A stretch of DNA of 5,557 bases from an uncultured Rhodanobacter sp. (GCA_903827735.1 CAIKJM010000670.1:1-5557); one strand, 5' to 3'. Shown: positions 1 to 5,557, counted from the first letter of the stretch. The notes: generated from the sequence alone by a model not told the origin. Numbers and translations: made by a program.

Positions 1-824
1 AAATCGGCGTCGGCGGTGGCACCGGCCAGGTGATCGAATACCGCGGCAGCGCCATCGAGGCCTTGTCGATGGAGCAGCGCATGACGGTATGCAACATGTC
101 GATCGAGGCCGGCGCGCGCGCTGGCCTGATCGCCCCGGATGAAACCACCTTCGCCTGGCTCAAGGGCCGTCCGCGCGCGCCGCGGGGCGCGGCCTGGGAC
201 GCCTCCGTCAAGCACTGGAAAACGCTGGTGACCGACGAAGGTGCGCGCTACGACAACGAGGTGTTCATCGACGCCGCCGACATCGGCGCCACCATCACCT
301 ACGGCACGCATCCGGGCATGGTCACGCCGATCGGCGCGGCGATTCCCGCCGCCCGCGATGCGCAGGAAGAAAAAGCGCTGGCCTATATGCAGTTCAGCGG
401 CGGCCAGCAGCTGACCGGCGAGAAGGTCGACGTGGTCTTTGTCGGCAGCTGCACCAATTCGCGCCTGTCCGATCTGCGCGAAGCCGCCAGCGTGATGCGC
501 GGCCGCAAGGTCGCCCCCGGCGTGCGCGCCTTAATCGTGCCGGGCTCGGTGCTGATCAAGCGCGAAGCCGAGGCGGAAGGCCTGGACGAAGTATTCCGCG
601 CCGCCGGCGCCGAATGGCGCGAAGCCGGCTGCTCGATGTGCATCGGCATGAACGGCGACATCGCCCAGCCGGGCCAGCTGGTGGTGTCCACCAGCAACCG
701 CAACTTCGAAGGTCGCCAAGGCAAGGGTGCACGCACCGTGCTGGCCAGCCCGCTGGTGGCGGCCGTCGCGGCGGTCACCGGCCAGATCACCGACCCGTCC
801 GCCTTTCTGGAGCAGGCCGCATGA
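1..824 (+). CDS. leuC: 3-isopropylmalate dehydratase large subunit (5' part outside window)
   Basis: LeuC is the [4Fe-4S] subunit of isopropylmalate isomerase, which with LeuD converts 2-isopropylmalate to 3-isopropylmalate in cytosolic leucine synthesis. The frame is open from base 3 to the TGA at 822-824, giving 273 residues. The usual length is about 470, so roughly the first 200 residues lie upstream, and the in-frame GTG at 30 is an internal Val codon, not a start. Family motifs run through the visible part: GGTGQVIEY at the left edge, LSMEQRMTVCNMSIEAGARAG, the GSCTNSR motif with a cluster Cys at 450-452, GCSMC with the other two cluster Cys at 630-632 and 639-641, and TSNRNFEGRQGKG. 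All three iron-sulfur ligands are therefore present. Near the end GARTVLASPLV replaces the more familiar GGRTHLVSPAM. The stop overlaps the leuD start by 4 bases (ATGA), which fits balanced synthesis of the two subunits. Confidence 0.96.
   Translation, partial: IGVGGGTGQVIEYRGSAIEALSMEQRMTVCNMSIEAGARAGLIAPDETTFAWLKGRPRAPRGAAWDASVKHWKTLVTDEGARYDNEVFIDAADIGATITYGTHPGMVTPIGAAIPAARDAQEEKALAYMQFSGGQQLTGEKVDVVFVGSCTNSRLSDLREAASVMRGRKVAPGVRALIVPGSVLIKREAEAEGLDEVFRAAGAEWREAGCSMCIGMNGDIAQPGQLVVSTSNRNFEGRQGKGARTVLASPLVAAVAAVTGQITDPSAFLEQAA
809..812 (+). promoter_or_regulatory. ribosome binding site of leuD
   Basis: GGAG lies 8 bases before the leuD ATG at 821, inside the last codons of leuC. It supports the ATGA-overlap start and suggests translation coupled to leuC. 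Confidence 0.6.
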
Positions 825-1414
825 AGCCCGTCACTGAAATCCGCTCGCGCACCGCGGTGCTGCCGTTCGAGAACATCGATACAGACCGCATCATCCCGGC
901 GCGCTTTCTGACCACCACCGAGCGCTCGGGGCTTGGCAAGTACGCCTTCAACGACTGGCGTTACCAGGCCGACGGCAGCGACAACCCGGACTTCCCGCTC
1001 AATAAACCGGAAACGAAAGGCTGCGCCATCCTGGTCGCCGGCCACAACTTCGGCTGCGGCTCGTCGCGCGAGCACGCGCCCTGGGCGCTGCTGGATTTCG
1101 GCCTGCAGGCGGTGATCTCGTCCGAGATCGCGGACATCTTTCGCAGCAATTCGCTGAAGAACGGCCTACTCACCATCGTGCTGCCGGCCGATGCCCATCA
1201 GCGTCTGCTGGAACAGCCCGGTATCGAGTTGAGCATCGACGTGCGCGAGCAGTTCGTCGCGCTGCCCGACGGCAGCCGCATCGGCTTCGAGCTTGAACCC
1301 TTCGCCAAGCACTGCCTGCTCAACGGCGTCGATCAACTCGGCTACCTGCTGCAGCAGGACGAGGCCATCAGCGCCTACGAACGTCAGCACGAACGGCAGG
1401 AGGTCGCCGCATGA
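821..1414 (+). CDS. leuD: 3-isopropylmalate dehydratase small subunit
   Basis: LeuD is the small swivelling-domain subunit of isopropylmalate isomerase and completes the active site with LeuC in the cytosol. The protein has 197 residues, close to the roughly 200 usual for the proteobacterial type. Diagnostic segments are NIDTDRIIPARFL (residues 18-30), the substrate-binding loop GCGSSREHAPWAL (78-90) and SEIADIFRSNSLKNGLL, all in the expected order. The ATG at 821 is chosen because it gives the canonical N-terminus, has GGAG upstream and overlaps the leuC stop in ATGA. The frame remains open further upstream, but that part runs antiparallel to nothing known and simply shadows leuC. The gene ends in a second ATGA overlap with leuB. 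Identification is firm. Confidence 0.97.
   Translation: MKPVTEIRSRTAVLPFENIDTDRIIPARFLTTTERSGLGKYAFNDWRYQADGSDNPDFPLNKPETKGCAILVAGHNFGCGSSREHAPWALLDFGLQAVISSEIADIFRSNSLKNGLLTIVLPADAHQRLLEQPGIELSIDVREQFVALPDGSRIGFELEPFAKHCLLNGVDQLGYLLQQDEAISAYERQHERQEVAA
1398..1403 (+). promoter_or_regulatory. ribosome binding site of leuB
   Basis: A full AGGAGG lies 7 bases before the leuB ATG at 1411, within the last codons of leuD. It is the strongest Shine-Dalgarno match in the window and fixes the leuB start at the ATGA overlap. Confidence 0.8.
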
Positions 1415-2502
1415 AGGCTCATATCGTCACCCTGCCCGGCGACGGCGTCGGCCCCGAGGTCACCGCGGCGGCCGTGGCCGTTCTGAAAGCGGTCGCCAGA
1501 CATGGCGGCCACGAATTCCAGTTCGAGGAGCATGCGATCGGCGGTACTGCCATCGATGCGTTCGGCGAGCCGCTGCCCGCTGCCTCGCTCGACGCGTGCA
1601 AGCGCGCCGACGCGGTGCTGCTGGGCGCGGTCGGTGGCCCGAAGTGGTCCGACCCCAACGCCAAGGTTCGCCCCGAGCAGGGCCTGCTGGCGCTGCGCGC
1701 AGCGCTGGGCGTGTACGCCAACCTGCGCCCGCTGCAGGTGCATCCGTCGCTGGCCAACCTGTCGCCGCTGAAGAACGACAAGCTGAAAAACGTCGACGTG
1801 CTGTTCGTGCGCGAGCTCACCGGCGGCACCTACTTCGGCGCCAAGACGCGCACCGACGACACCGCCACCGACGAGTGCAAATACACCGTGCACGAGATCG
1901 AGCGCGTGGTGCGCCGCGCCTTCGATCTGGCGCGCGGCCGCAAGAAGCACCTCACCTCGGTGGACAAGGCTAACGTGCTGGAAACCTCGCGGCTGTGGCG
2001 CAGCACGGTGCAGCGCATCGCGCCGGACTATGCCGACGTCACTGTCGAGCATCAGCTGGTCGATTCGATGGCGATGCTGCTGCTGACCCAGCCCTCGCAC
2101 TACGACGTGGTGGTCACCGAGAACCTGTTCGGCGACATCCTCACCGACGAAGCGGCCGCGATTGCCGGTTCGCTCGGCCTGCTGCCGTCAGCGTCACTGG
2201 GCGACGGTCGCAACGGGCTATACGAGCCGATCCACGGCTCGGCACCCGATATCGCCGGCAAAGGAATCGCCAATCCTACCGGCGCGATTCTTTCGGCCGC
2301 GATGCTGCTGCGTCATTCGCTGCATCTGGACGCCGAGGCGGCCGCGATCGAGGCTGCCGTGAGTCAGGTGCTGCGCGACGGCCCGCATACCCGCGACATC
2401 GGCGGAGACGCCGGTACCGACGCGGTGCGCGATGCCGTGCTGCGCGCACTCGAGCATCAGGTCGAAACCTCCGACGCCTCTGTCGCCAGTGCCAGCGCAT
2501 GA
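1411..2502 (+). CDS. leuB: 3-isopropylmalate dehydrogenase
   Basis: LeuB oxidises 3-isopropylmalate with NAD+ and a divalent metal; the product decarboxylates to 2-oxoisocaproate, the direct precursor of leucine. The 363-residue protein has the usual length of the isocitrate/isopropylmalate dehydrogenase family. It starts with the family motif LPGDGVGPEV. Substrate-binding Arg are seen at 96, 106 (in ANLRP) and 134 (in FVRELTGG), catalytic Tyr141 and Lys186 (in SVDKANVLETS), and metal-binding Asp at 218, 242 and 246 (the last two in LFGDILTDE). The NAD site motif HGSAPDIAGKGIANPTGA follows. The ANLRP and RELTGG context favours isopropylmalate over isocitrate, as does the neighbouring leuCD. 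A Ser/Ala-rich tail of about 11 residues closes the protein. It is coupled to leuD by ATGA, and a 123-base gap then separates it from ilvD. Confidence 0.97.
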   Translation: MKAHIVTLPGDGVGPEVTAAAVAVLKAVARHGGHEFQFEEHAIGGTAIDAFGEPLPAASLDACKRADAVLLGAVGGPKWSDPNAKVRPEQGLLALRAALGVYANLRPLQVHPSLANLSPLKNDKLKNVDVLFVRELTGGTYFGAKTRTDDTATDECKYTVHEIERVVRRAFDLARGRKKHLTSVDKANVLETSRLWRSTVQRIAPDYADVTVEHQLVDSMAMLLLTQPSHYDVVVTENLFGDILTDEAAAIAGSLGLLPSASLGDGRNGLYEPIHGSAPDIAGKGIANPTGAILSAAMLLRHSLHLDAEAAAIEAAVSQVLRDGPHTRDIGGDAGTDAVRDAVLRALEHQVETSDASVASASA

Positions 2503-2534
2503 GGCCAGAGTTTCAACGCCTTTTCCCTTCCCCG

Positions 2535-2564
2535 ATTGGACACAGGGACGCGTCCAGTTTTTTT
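2535..2564 (+). terminator. possible intrinsic terminator or attenuator between leuB and ilvD
   Basis: In the leuB-ilvD gap, bases 2535-2541 can pair with 2552-2558 (A-U, U-G wobble, U-A, G-C, G-C, A-U, C-G) around a 10-base loop. Seven T follow at 2558-2564, the first of them used in the stem. Stem plus T run resembles a Rho-independent terminator, but the stem is short and only moderately GC-rich, so it is probably leaky or an attenuator at best. The loop and 3' arm also contain the perfect 10-base palindrome GGACGCGTCC (2546-2555). No energy calculation was made. Confidence 0.35.
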
Positions 2565-2615
2565 CTGCCGCCATTTCGGCCGATACCCCGCTGCCTCGCG
2601 TCATTCAAAACTTCT

Positions 2616-2619
2616 GGAA
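2616..2619 (+). promoter_or_regulatory. weak ribosome binding site of ilvD
   Basis: GGAA sits 6 bases before the ATG at 2626. It is a weak match, but it and the family-like N-terminus (RSDQIKTGPDRAPARAMLRATGL) select this ATG over the in-frame TTG at 2536, which would add 30 residues unlike the family. Confidence 0.45.
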
Positions 2620-2625
2620 TCTTTC

Positions 2626-4362
2626 ATGCGTAGTGATCAGATAAAAACCGGCCCCGACCGGGCTCCCGCCCGCGCGATGCTGCGCGCTACCGGACTGGAC
2701 GATGAAGCGATCGCCAAGCCGCTGGTAGCGATCGTGCATACGTGGTCCAACGTCAGCCCGTGCAACCTCAACCTGCGCGAACTGGCCGAACATGCCGCGG
2801 CCGGCGTGCGCGCCGCCGGCGGTACGCCGATCGAATTCAACACCATCGCGGTGACCGACGGCATCGCCATGGGTACCTCGGGCATGCGCGCCTCGCTGAT
2901 CAGCCGCGAGGTCATCACCGACTCGATCGAGCTGGCCGTCGACGGCCATTGCCTCGACGCGATGGTGGTGCTGTGCGGCTGCGACAAGACCATTCCCGCC
3001 GCGGCGATGGCGATGGCGCGACTCAACATCCCAGCCGTCGCGCTTTACGGCGGCAGCATCGCGCACGGCACGCACGACAGCCATCCGATCACCATCCAGC
3101 AGGTGTTCGAAGCCGTCGGCGCGCACGGCGCCGGCAAGATCAGCGACGCCGAGCTGACGTCGGTGGAGAAAGACGCCTGTCCCGGCGCCGGCGCCTGCGG
3201 CGGCCAGTTCACCGCCAACACGATGGCGATGGTGCTGACCACGCTCGGCCTGTCGCCGATGGGCCTGAACGATATCCCGGCCACGCATCCCGCCAAGGGG
3301 CACGCGGCGTTCCGCTGTGGCGAATTAGTGATGGAGTGTTTTCGGGAGGACCGCAAGCCGCTCGACCTGCTCAGCCGCACTTCGTTCCGCAACGCCGCGC
3401 GCATGGTCGCGGCGACAGCCGGTTCGACCAACGCGGTGTTGCATCTGCTGGCGATCGCGCGCGAAGCCGACATCGAATGGAACCTGGAAGATTTCGAGCC
3501 GGCCTCGGTGCACACGCCGGTGATTGCCGACCTGCTGCCGGCCGGCCGCTACACCGCGGTAGAACTCTTTGGTGCCGGCGGCAGCGGCCGCGTGGCGCAG
3601 GAGCTGATCGCCGTCGACATGCTGGACGACGCACCGACGGTCACCGGCCGCAGCCTGTTCGAGGAAGCCGCCGCCGCACCGCGCGCGGACAAGCAGGACG
3701 TGGTGCATCCGGTCAGTAGCCCGCTGAAGCCGCGCGGTGGGTACTCCATCCTGTACGGCAACCTCGCACCGGACGGCTGCATCCTCAAGCTGGCCGGCAA
3801 GGACAGCGGTCAGTTCGAGGGCAAGGCACGCGTCTTCGAGAGTGAAGAGGAAGCCTTCGCCGCCGTGCAGGGCGATCAGATTCACGCCGGCGACGTCATC
3901 GTGATCCGCAACGAAGGCCCGGCCGGCGGGCCCGGCATGCGCGAGATGCTCGGCGTCACCGCCGCGCTGATCGGACGCGGCCTTGGCAACGACGTGGCCC
4001 TGATCACCGACGGCCGTTTCTCCGGCGCAACCCACGGCTTCATGGTCGGTCACATCGCACCAGAAGCGGCGCGGGGCGGTCCGATTGCGCTGCTGCGCGA
4101 AGGCGACGCCGTGATCATCGACGCCGAAAAGCGCGAGCTGCGCACCAGCGTCGATCTGGCCAAGCGCCGCGCCGACTGGCATCCGCCGGCACCCAAAGTC
4201 ACCCATGGCGCGCTGGCCAAGTACGCGCTGCTGGTCGGCTCCGCCTCCGATGGCGCCACGACCCAACCGTCCAATGCCTCCAGCCGTCCGGCCATTCAGA
4301 CGTCCAAAACCTCTTCCACCCCAACAACGCCTACCCCATCGAACCCAGGAGCCAACGCATGA
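2626..4362 (+). CDS. ilvD: dihydroxy-acid dehydratase with an atypical C-terminal tail
   Basis: IlvD dehydrates 2,3-dihydroxyisovalerate and 2,3-dihydroxy-3-methylvalerate to the 2-oxoacids leading to valine/leucine and isoleucine. It belongs to the IlvD/Edd iron-sulfur dehydratases. Cluster Cys are at 46 (SPCNLN), 119 (GCDKTIP) and 191 (GACGGQFTANTM). Probable Mg ligands are Asp78, Asp120, Lys121 (the position carbamylated in homologues) and Glu430 (RNEGPAGGPGM). The catalytic Ser466 lies in TDGRFSGATHG. GSTNAVLHLLAIA and the LKPRGGYSILYGNLAPDG region also fit. An Edd (6-phosphogluconate) role is less likely given leu/ilv neighbours and the short form. The recognisable fold ends near residue 546 (SASDGATT). 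Residues 547-578 form a Ser/Thr/Pro/Asn-rich tail with lower GC at third codon positions (19 of 32, against 26 of the preceding 31). The stop overlaps the ilvC start in ATGA. The cluster type (2Fe or 4Fe) cannot be decided here. Confidence 0.95.
   Translation: MRSDQIKTGPDRAPARAMLRATGLDDEAIAKPLVAIVHTWSNVSPCNLNLRELAEHAAAGVRAAGGTPIEFNTIAVTDGIAMGTSGMRASLISREVITDSIELAVDGHCLDAMVVLCGCDKTIPAAAMAMARLNIPAVALYGGSIAHGTHDSHPITIQQVFEAVGAHGAGKISDAELTSVEKDACPGAGACGGQFTANTMAMVLTTLGLSPMGLNDIPATHPAKGHAAFRCGELVMECFREDRKPLDLLSRTSFRNAARMVAATAGSTNAVLHLLAIAREADIEWNLEDFEPASVHTPVIADLLPAGRYTAVELFGAGGSGRVAQELIAVDMLDDAPTVTGRSLFEEAAAAPRADKQDVVHPVSSPLKPRGGYSILYGNLAPDGCILKLAGKDSGQFEGKARVFESEEEAFAAVQGDQIHAGDVIVIRNEGPAGGPGMREMLGVTAALIGRGLGNDVALITDGRFSGATHGFMVGHIAPEAARGGPIALLREGDAVIIDAEKRELRTSVDLAKRRADWHPPAPKVTHGALAKYALLVGSASDGATTQPSNASSRPAIQTSKTSSTPTTPTPSNPGANA
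4347..4351 (+). promoter_or_regulatory. ribosome binding site of ilvC
   Basis: AGGAG lies 7 bases before the ilvC ATG at 4359, within the codons of the IlvD tail. It supports initiation at the ATGA overlap. The stretch just upstream (4301-4347) is strikingly C-rich and G-poor, so the site is probably little masked by structure. Confidence 0.75.
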
Positions 4363-5378
4363 GCAACGCCACCACCAACGACACTCTCGCCAAGGCGCGC
4401 ATCGCCGTGCTCGGCTACGGCAGCCAGGGCCGCGCCCATGCGCTGAACCTGAAGGACTCCGGCCTCGATGTGGTGATTGGCCTGCGCCCCGGCGGTCCGA
4501 CCTGGAAAAAAGCCGAGGCCGATGGCTTCGCCGTGGTCGAGCCTGCCGAAGCGGTGAAAGGTGCTGACCTGGTCGCCGAGCTGACGCCGGACATGGTGCA
4601 GCCTACGCTGTACAAAGACGTGATCGAGCCGAATATCAAGCCCGGCGCCGCGCTGCTGTTCGCGCACGGCTTCAATATCCACTTCGGCCAGATCAAGCCG
4701 CGCGCCGATATCGACGTGATCCTGGTCGCCCCCAAAGGCCCTGGTGCGCTGGTGCGCAGCGAGTACGAGCGCGGTCGCGGCGTGCCGTGCATCTGGGCGG
4801 TGTATCAGGACGTCAGCGGCCACGCCGAGGCCACCACCAAGGCCTATGCCGACGGCATCGGCGGCGGTCGCGCCATGCTGATCCAGACCGATTTCAAGGA
4901 AGAAACCGAGACCGATCTGTTCGGCGAGCAGGCCGTGCTGTGCGGCGGCGCCAGCGAGCTGGTGATCGCAGGCTTCGAGACCTTGGTCGAGGCCGGCTAC
5001 CAGCCCGAGATCGCTTATTACGAAGTGATGCACGAGCTGAAACTGATTGTCGACCTGTTCTACGAAGGCGGCATCACTCGCATGCTGGAGTTTGTCTCGG
5101 AAACCGCGCAGTACGGCGACTACGTCAGCGGGCCGCGTATCGTCGACGCCGCCACCAAGCAGCGCATGAAGGACGTGCTGACCGACATCCAGGACGGCAC
5201 CTTCGCGAAGAACTGGACGGCCGAATACAAGGCCGGTCTGCCGAACTACAAGAAGTTCAAGCAGGCCGATCTCGATCATCCGATCGAGAAGGTCGGCAAG
5301 GAGCTGCGCGCGCGCATGCCGTGGCTGCAGTCGGGCAAGGCGGCACCTGCCGCCGAACCGCTGAAGAAAGTGGGCTGA
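4359..5378 (+). CDS. ilvC: ketol-acid reductoisomerase (class I, NADP-dependent type)
   Basis: IlvC isomerises and reduces acetolactate and acetohydroxybutyrate to dihydroxyacids, the step before IlvD, using NAD(P)H and Mg. The 339 residues match the short class I enzyme, not the roughly 490-residue class II form. The N-terminal Rossmann motif GYGSQGRAHALNL is at 19-31. The cofactor loop GLRPGGPTWKK (41-51) keeps Arg43 and has Thr48 where Ser is common, so NADPH preference is likely but unproven. Catalytic or structural residues include His103 (AHGFNIHFGQI) and Lys126 (APKGPG). Metal ligands Asp186 and Glu190 lie in ETDLFGEQAVLCGG, with Glu222 and Glu226 in YYEVMHELKL; Ser247 in SETAQYGDY binds substrate. 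The domain ends near PWLQSGK, followed by a short Ala/Pro/Lys tail. The start is fixed by AGGAG and the ATGA overlap with ilvD. Confidence 0.97.
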   Translation: MSNATTNDTLAKARIAVLGYGSQGRAHALNLKDSGLDVVIGLRPGGPTWKKAEADGFAVVEPAEAVKGADLVAELTPDMVQPTLYKDVIEPNIKPGAALLFAHGFNIHFGQIKPRADIDVILVAPKGPGALVRSEYERGRGVPCIWAVYQDVSGHAEATTKAYADGIGGGRAMLIQTDFKEETETDLFGEQAVLCGGASELVIAGFETLVEAGYQPEIAYYEVMHELKLIVDLFYEGGITRMLEFVSETAQYGDYVSGPRIVDAATKQRMKDVLTDIQDGTFAKNWTAEYKAGLPNYKKFKQADLDHPIEKVGKELRARMPWLQSGKAAPAAEPLKKVG

Positions 5379-5390
5379 AGCCAAACACCC

Positions 5391-5424
5391 CGGCCGCCGA
5401 ACGATGCCATCCGCGCGGCGGCCG
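5391..5424. repeat. perfect 9-bp inverted repeat downstream of ilvC
   Basis: CGGCCGCCG at 5391-5399 is exactly reverse-complementary to CGGCGGCCG at 5416-5424, separated by 16 bases. In RNA it would form a wholly G-C stem beginning 13 bases after the ilvC stop. No T run follows, so it is not a canonical intrinsic terminator. It could protect the ilvC 3' end, act as a pause or Rho-linked site, or be a by-product of high GC. Confidence 0.5.
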
Positions 5425-5449
5425 TCATATCCAACCGCAACATCTCATC

Positions 5450-5454
5450 AAGGA
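5450..5454 (+). promoter_or_regulatory. ribosome binding site of the VOC-like gene
   Basis: AAGGA lies 6 bases before the ATG at 5461 and marks it as a real start. The preceding bases (about 5425-5450) are almost free of G, leaving the site open. Confidence 0.65.
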
Positions 5455-5460
5455 ATGCTC

Positions 5461-5557
5461 ATGAAACGTTTCCATATTGCTCTGGCTGTGCGCAACCTCG
5501 ATGACTCCATTGCCGATTACAGCGCGCGACTCGGCCAGCAACCGCAGCTGGTCGTAC
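5461..5557 (+). CDS. VOC-superfamily protein (glyoxalase/ArsI-CadI-like), N-terminus only
   Basis: Only 32 codons are inside the window. The translation begins MKRFHIALAVRNLDDSIADY and continues with SARLGQQPQLVV. This is the pattern of the first beta-alpha unit of vicinal-oxygen-chelate proteins: a strand with a possible metal-ligand His5, the V-x-(N/D)-L-(D/E)-x-(S/A)-I helix start, a Tyr, and a short turn ending in Leu-Gly. Among VOC proteins it looks closest to the small ArsI/CadI-like group, which includes an organoarsenical lyase and cadmium-induced proteins, but 32 residues cannot establish substrate or function. A good Shine-Dalgarno and no opposing gene suggest it may be read with ilvC, 82 bases upstream; a hairpin lies between them. 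A link to branched-chain amino acids is not shown by the sequence. Confidence 0.7.
   Translation, partial: MKRFHIALAVRNLDDSIADYSARLGQQPQLVV

Noticed and set aside
677..759. Two copies of GCTGGTGG (677-684 and 752-759), the E. coli Chi octamer
   Set aside because: Both fall on ordinary Leu-Val codons in GC-rich leuC, and Chi sequence differs between lineages, so there is no reason to give them function here.
2567..2580. Small GCCG/CGGC inverted repeat after the T7 run
   Set aside because: Four base pairs in a GC-rich background is expected by chance.
2536..2625. In-frame TTG upstream start for ilvD adding 30 residues
   Set aside because: The added residues are unlike any IlvD N-terminus, cross the hairpin and T7 run, and the ATG at 2626 gives a family-like start with a GGAA site.
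2503..2625. Classical branched-chain leader peptide (Leu/Ile/Val codon run) before ilvD
   Set aside because: The only frame with an ATG in the gap encodes a Phe/Pro/Arg-rich peptide without a run of regulatory Leu, Ile or Val codons.
3325..4266. Open frame of 313 codons on the minus strand opposite ilvD
   Set aside because: Same codon-bias shadow effect; the composition (Gly, Ala, Val, His, Gln) does not resemble a known family and ilvD fully explains the region.
4296..5384. Open frame of 362 codons on the minus strand covering all of ilvC
   Set aside because: It mirrors the ilvC codons, as expected from strong G/C bias at third positions. It has no recognisable domain and low-complexity His/Leu/Gly/Asp-rich composition, while ilvC on the plus strand is unmistakable.

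Overview
The window is GC-rich and carries one co-directional (+ strand) block of branched-chain amino acid biosynthesis genes. In order these are the 3' part of leuC, complete leuD, leuB, ilvD and ilvC, and then the first 32 codons of a gene that looks like a small VOC-superfamily (glyoxalase/bleomycin-resistance/ArsI-CadI-like) protein. The compact arrangement, the proteobacterial-type LeuC/LeuD pair and the high GC suggest a gammaproteobacterium near the Xanthomonadales (Rhodanobacteraceae-like). That placement is an inference from general resemblance, not a database result.

Layout. Positions 1-824: leuC without roughly its first 200 codons. 821-1414: leuD. 1411-2502: leuB. 2503-2625: a 123-base gap of about 54% G+C by hand count, containing a hairpin followed by seven T. 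2626-4362: ilvD, whose last 32 codons are an unusual Ser/Thr/Pro/Asn-rich tail. 4359-5378: ilvC. 5379-5460: an 82-base gap with a perfect 9-bp inverted repeat. 5461 to the window end: the VOC-like gene, cut by the edge. leuC/leuD, leuD/leuB and ilvD/ilvC all meet in 4-base ATGA overlaps, so translational coupling is likely within leuCDB and within ilvDC. No RNA gene, mobile element, CRISPR array or origin was seen.

How the genes work together. IlvC reduces and isomerises acetohydroxyacids to dihydroxyacids. IlvD dehydrates these to 2-oxoisovalerate (valine/leucine branch) or 2-oxo-3-methylvalerate (isoleucine branch). LeuCD isomerises 2-isopropylmalate, which LeuA makes from 2-oxoisovalerate, and LeuB oxidises the product to the leucine precursor. 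The acetohydroxyacid synthase, LeuA and the transaminase are not in this window. The key catalytic residues I looked for are present in the complete genes, so the enzymes look functional.

Most of the window is ordinary core metabolism, and I found no convincing undescribed system. The points worth a second look are the apparent extension of the ilvD frame through a former spacer into ilvC, the possible attenuator/terminator and 44-codon bridging frame between leuB and ilvD, and the VOC gene trailing ilvC.
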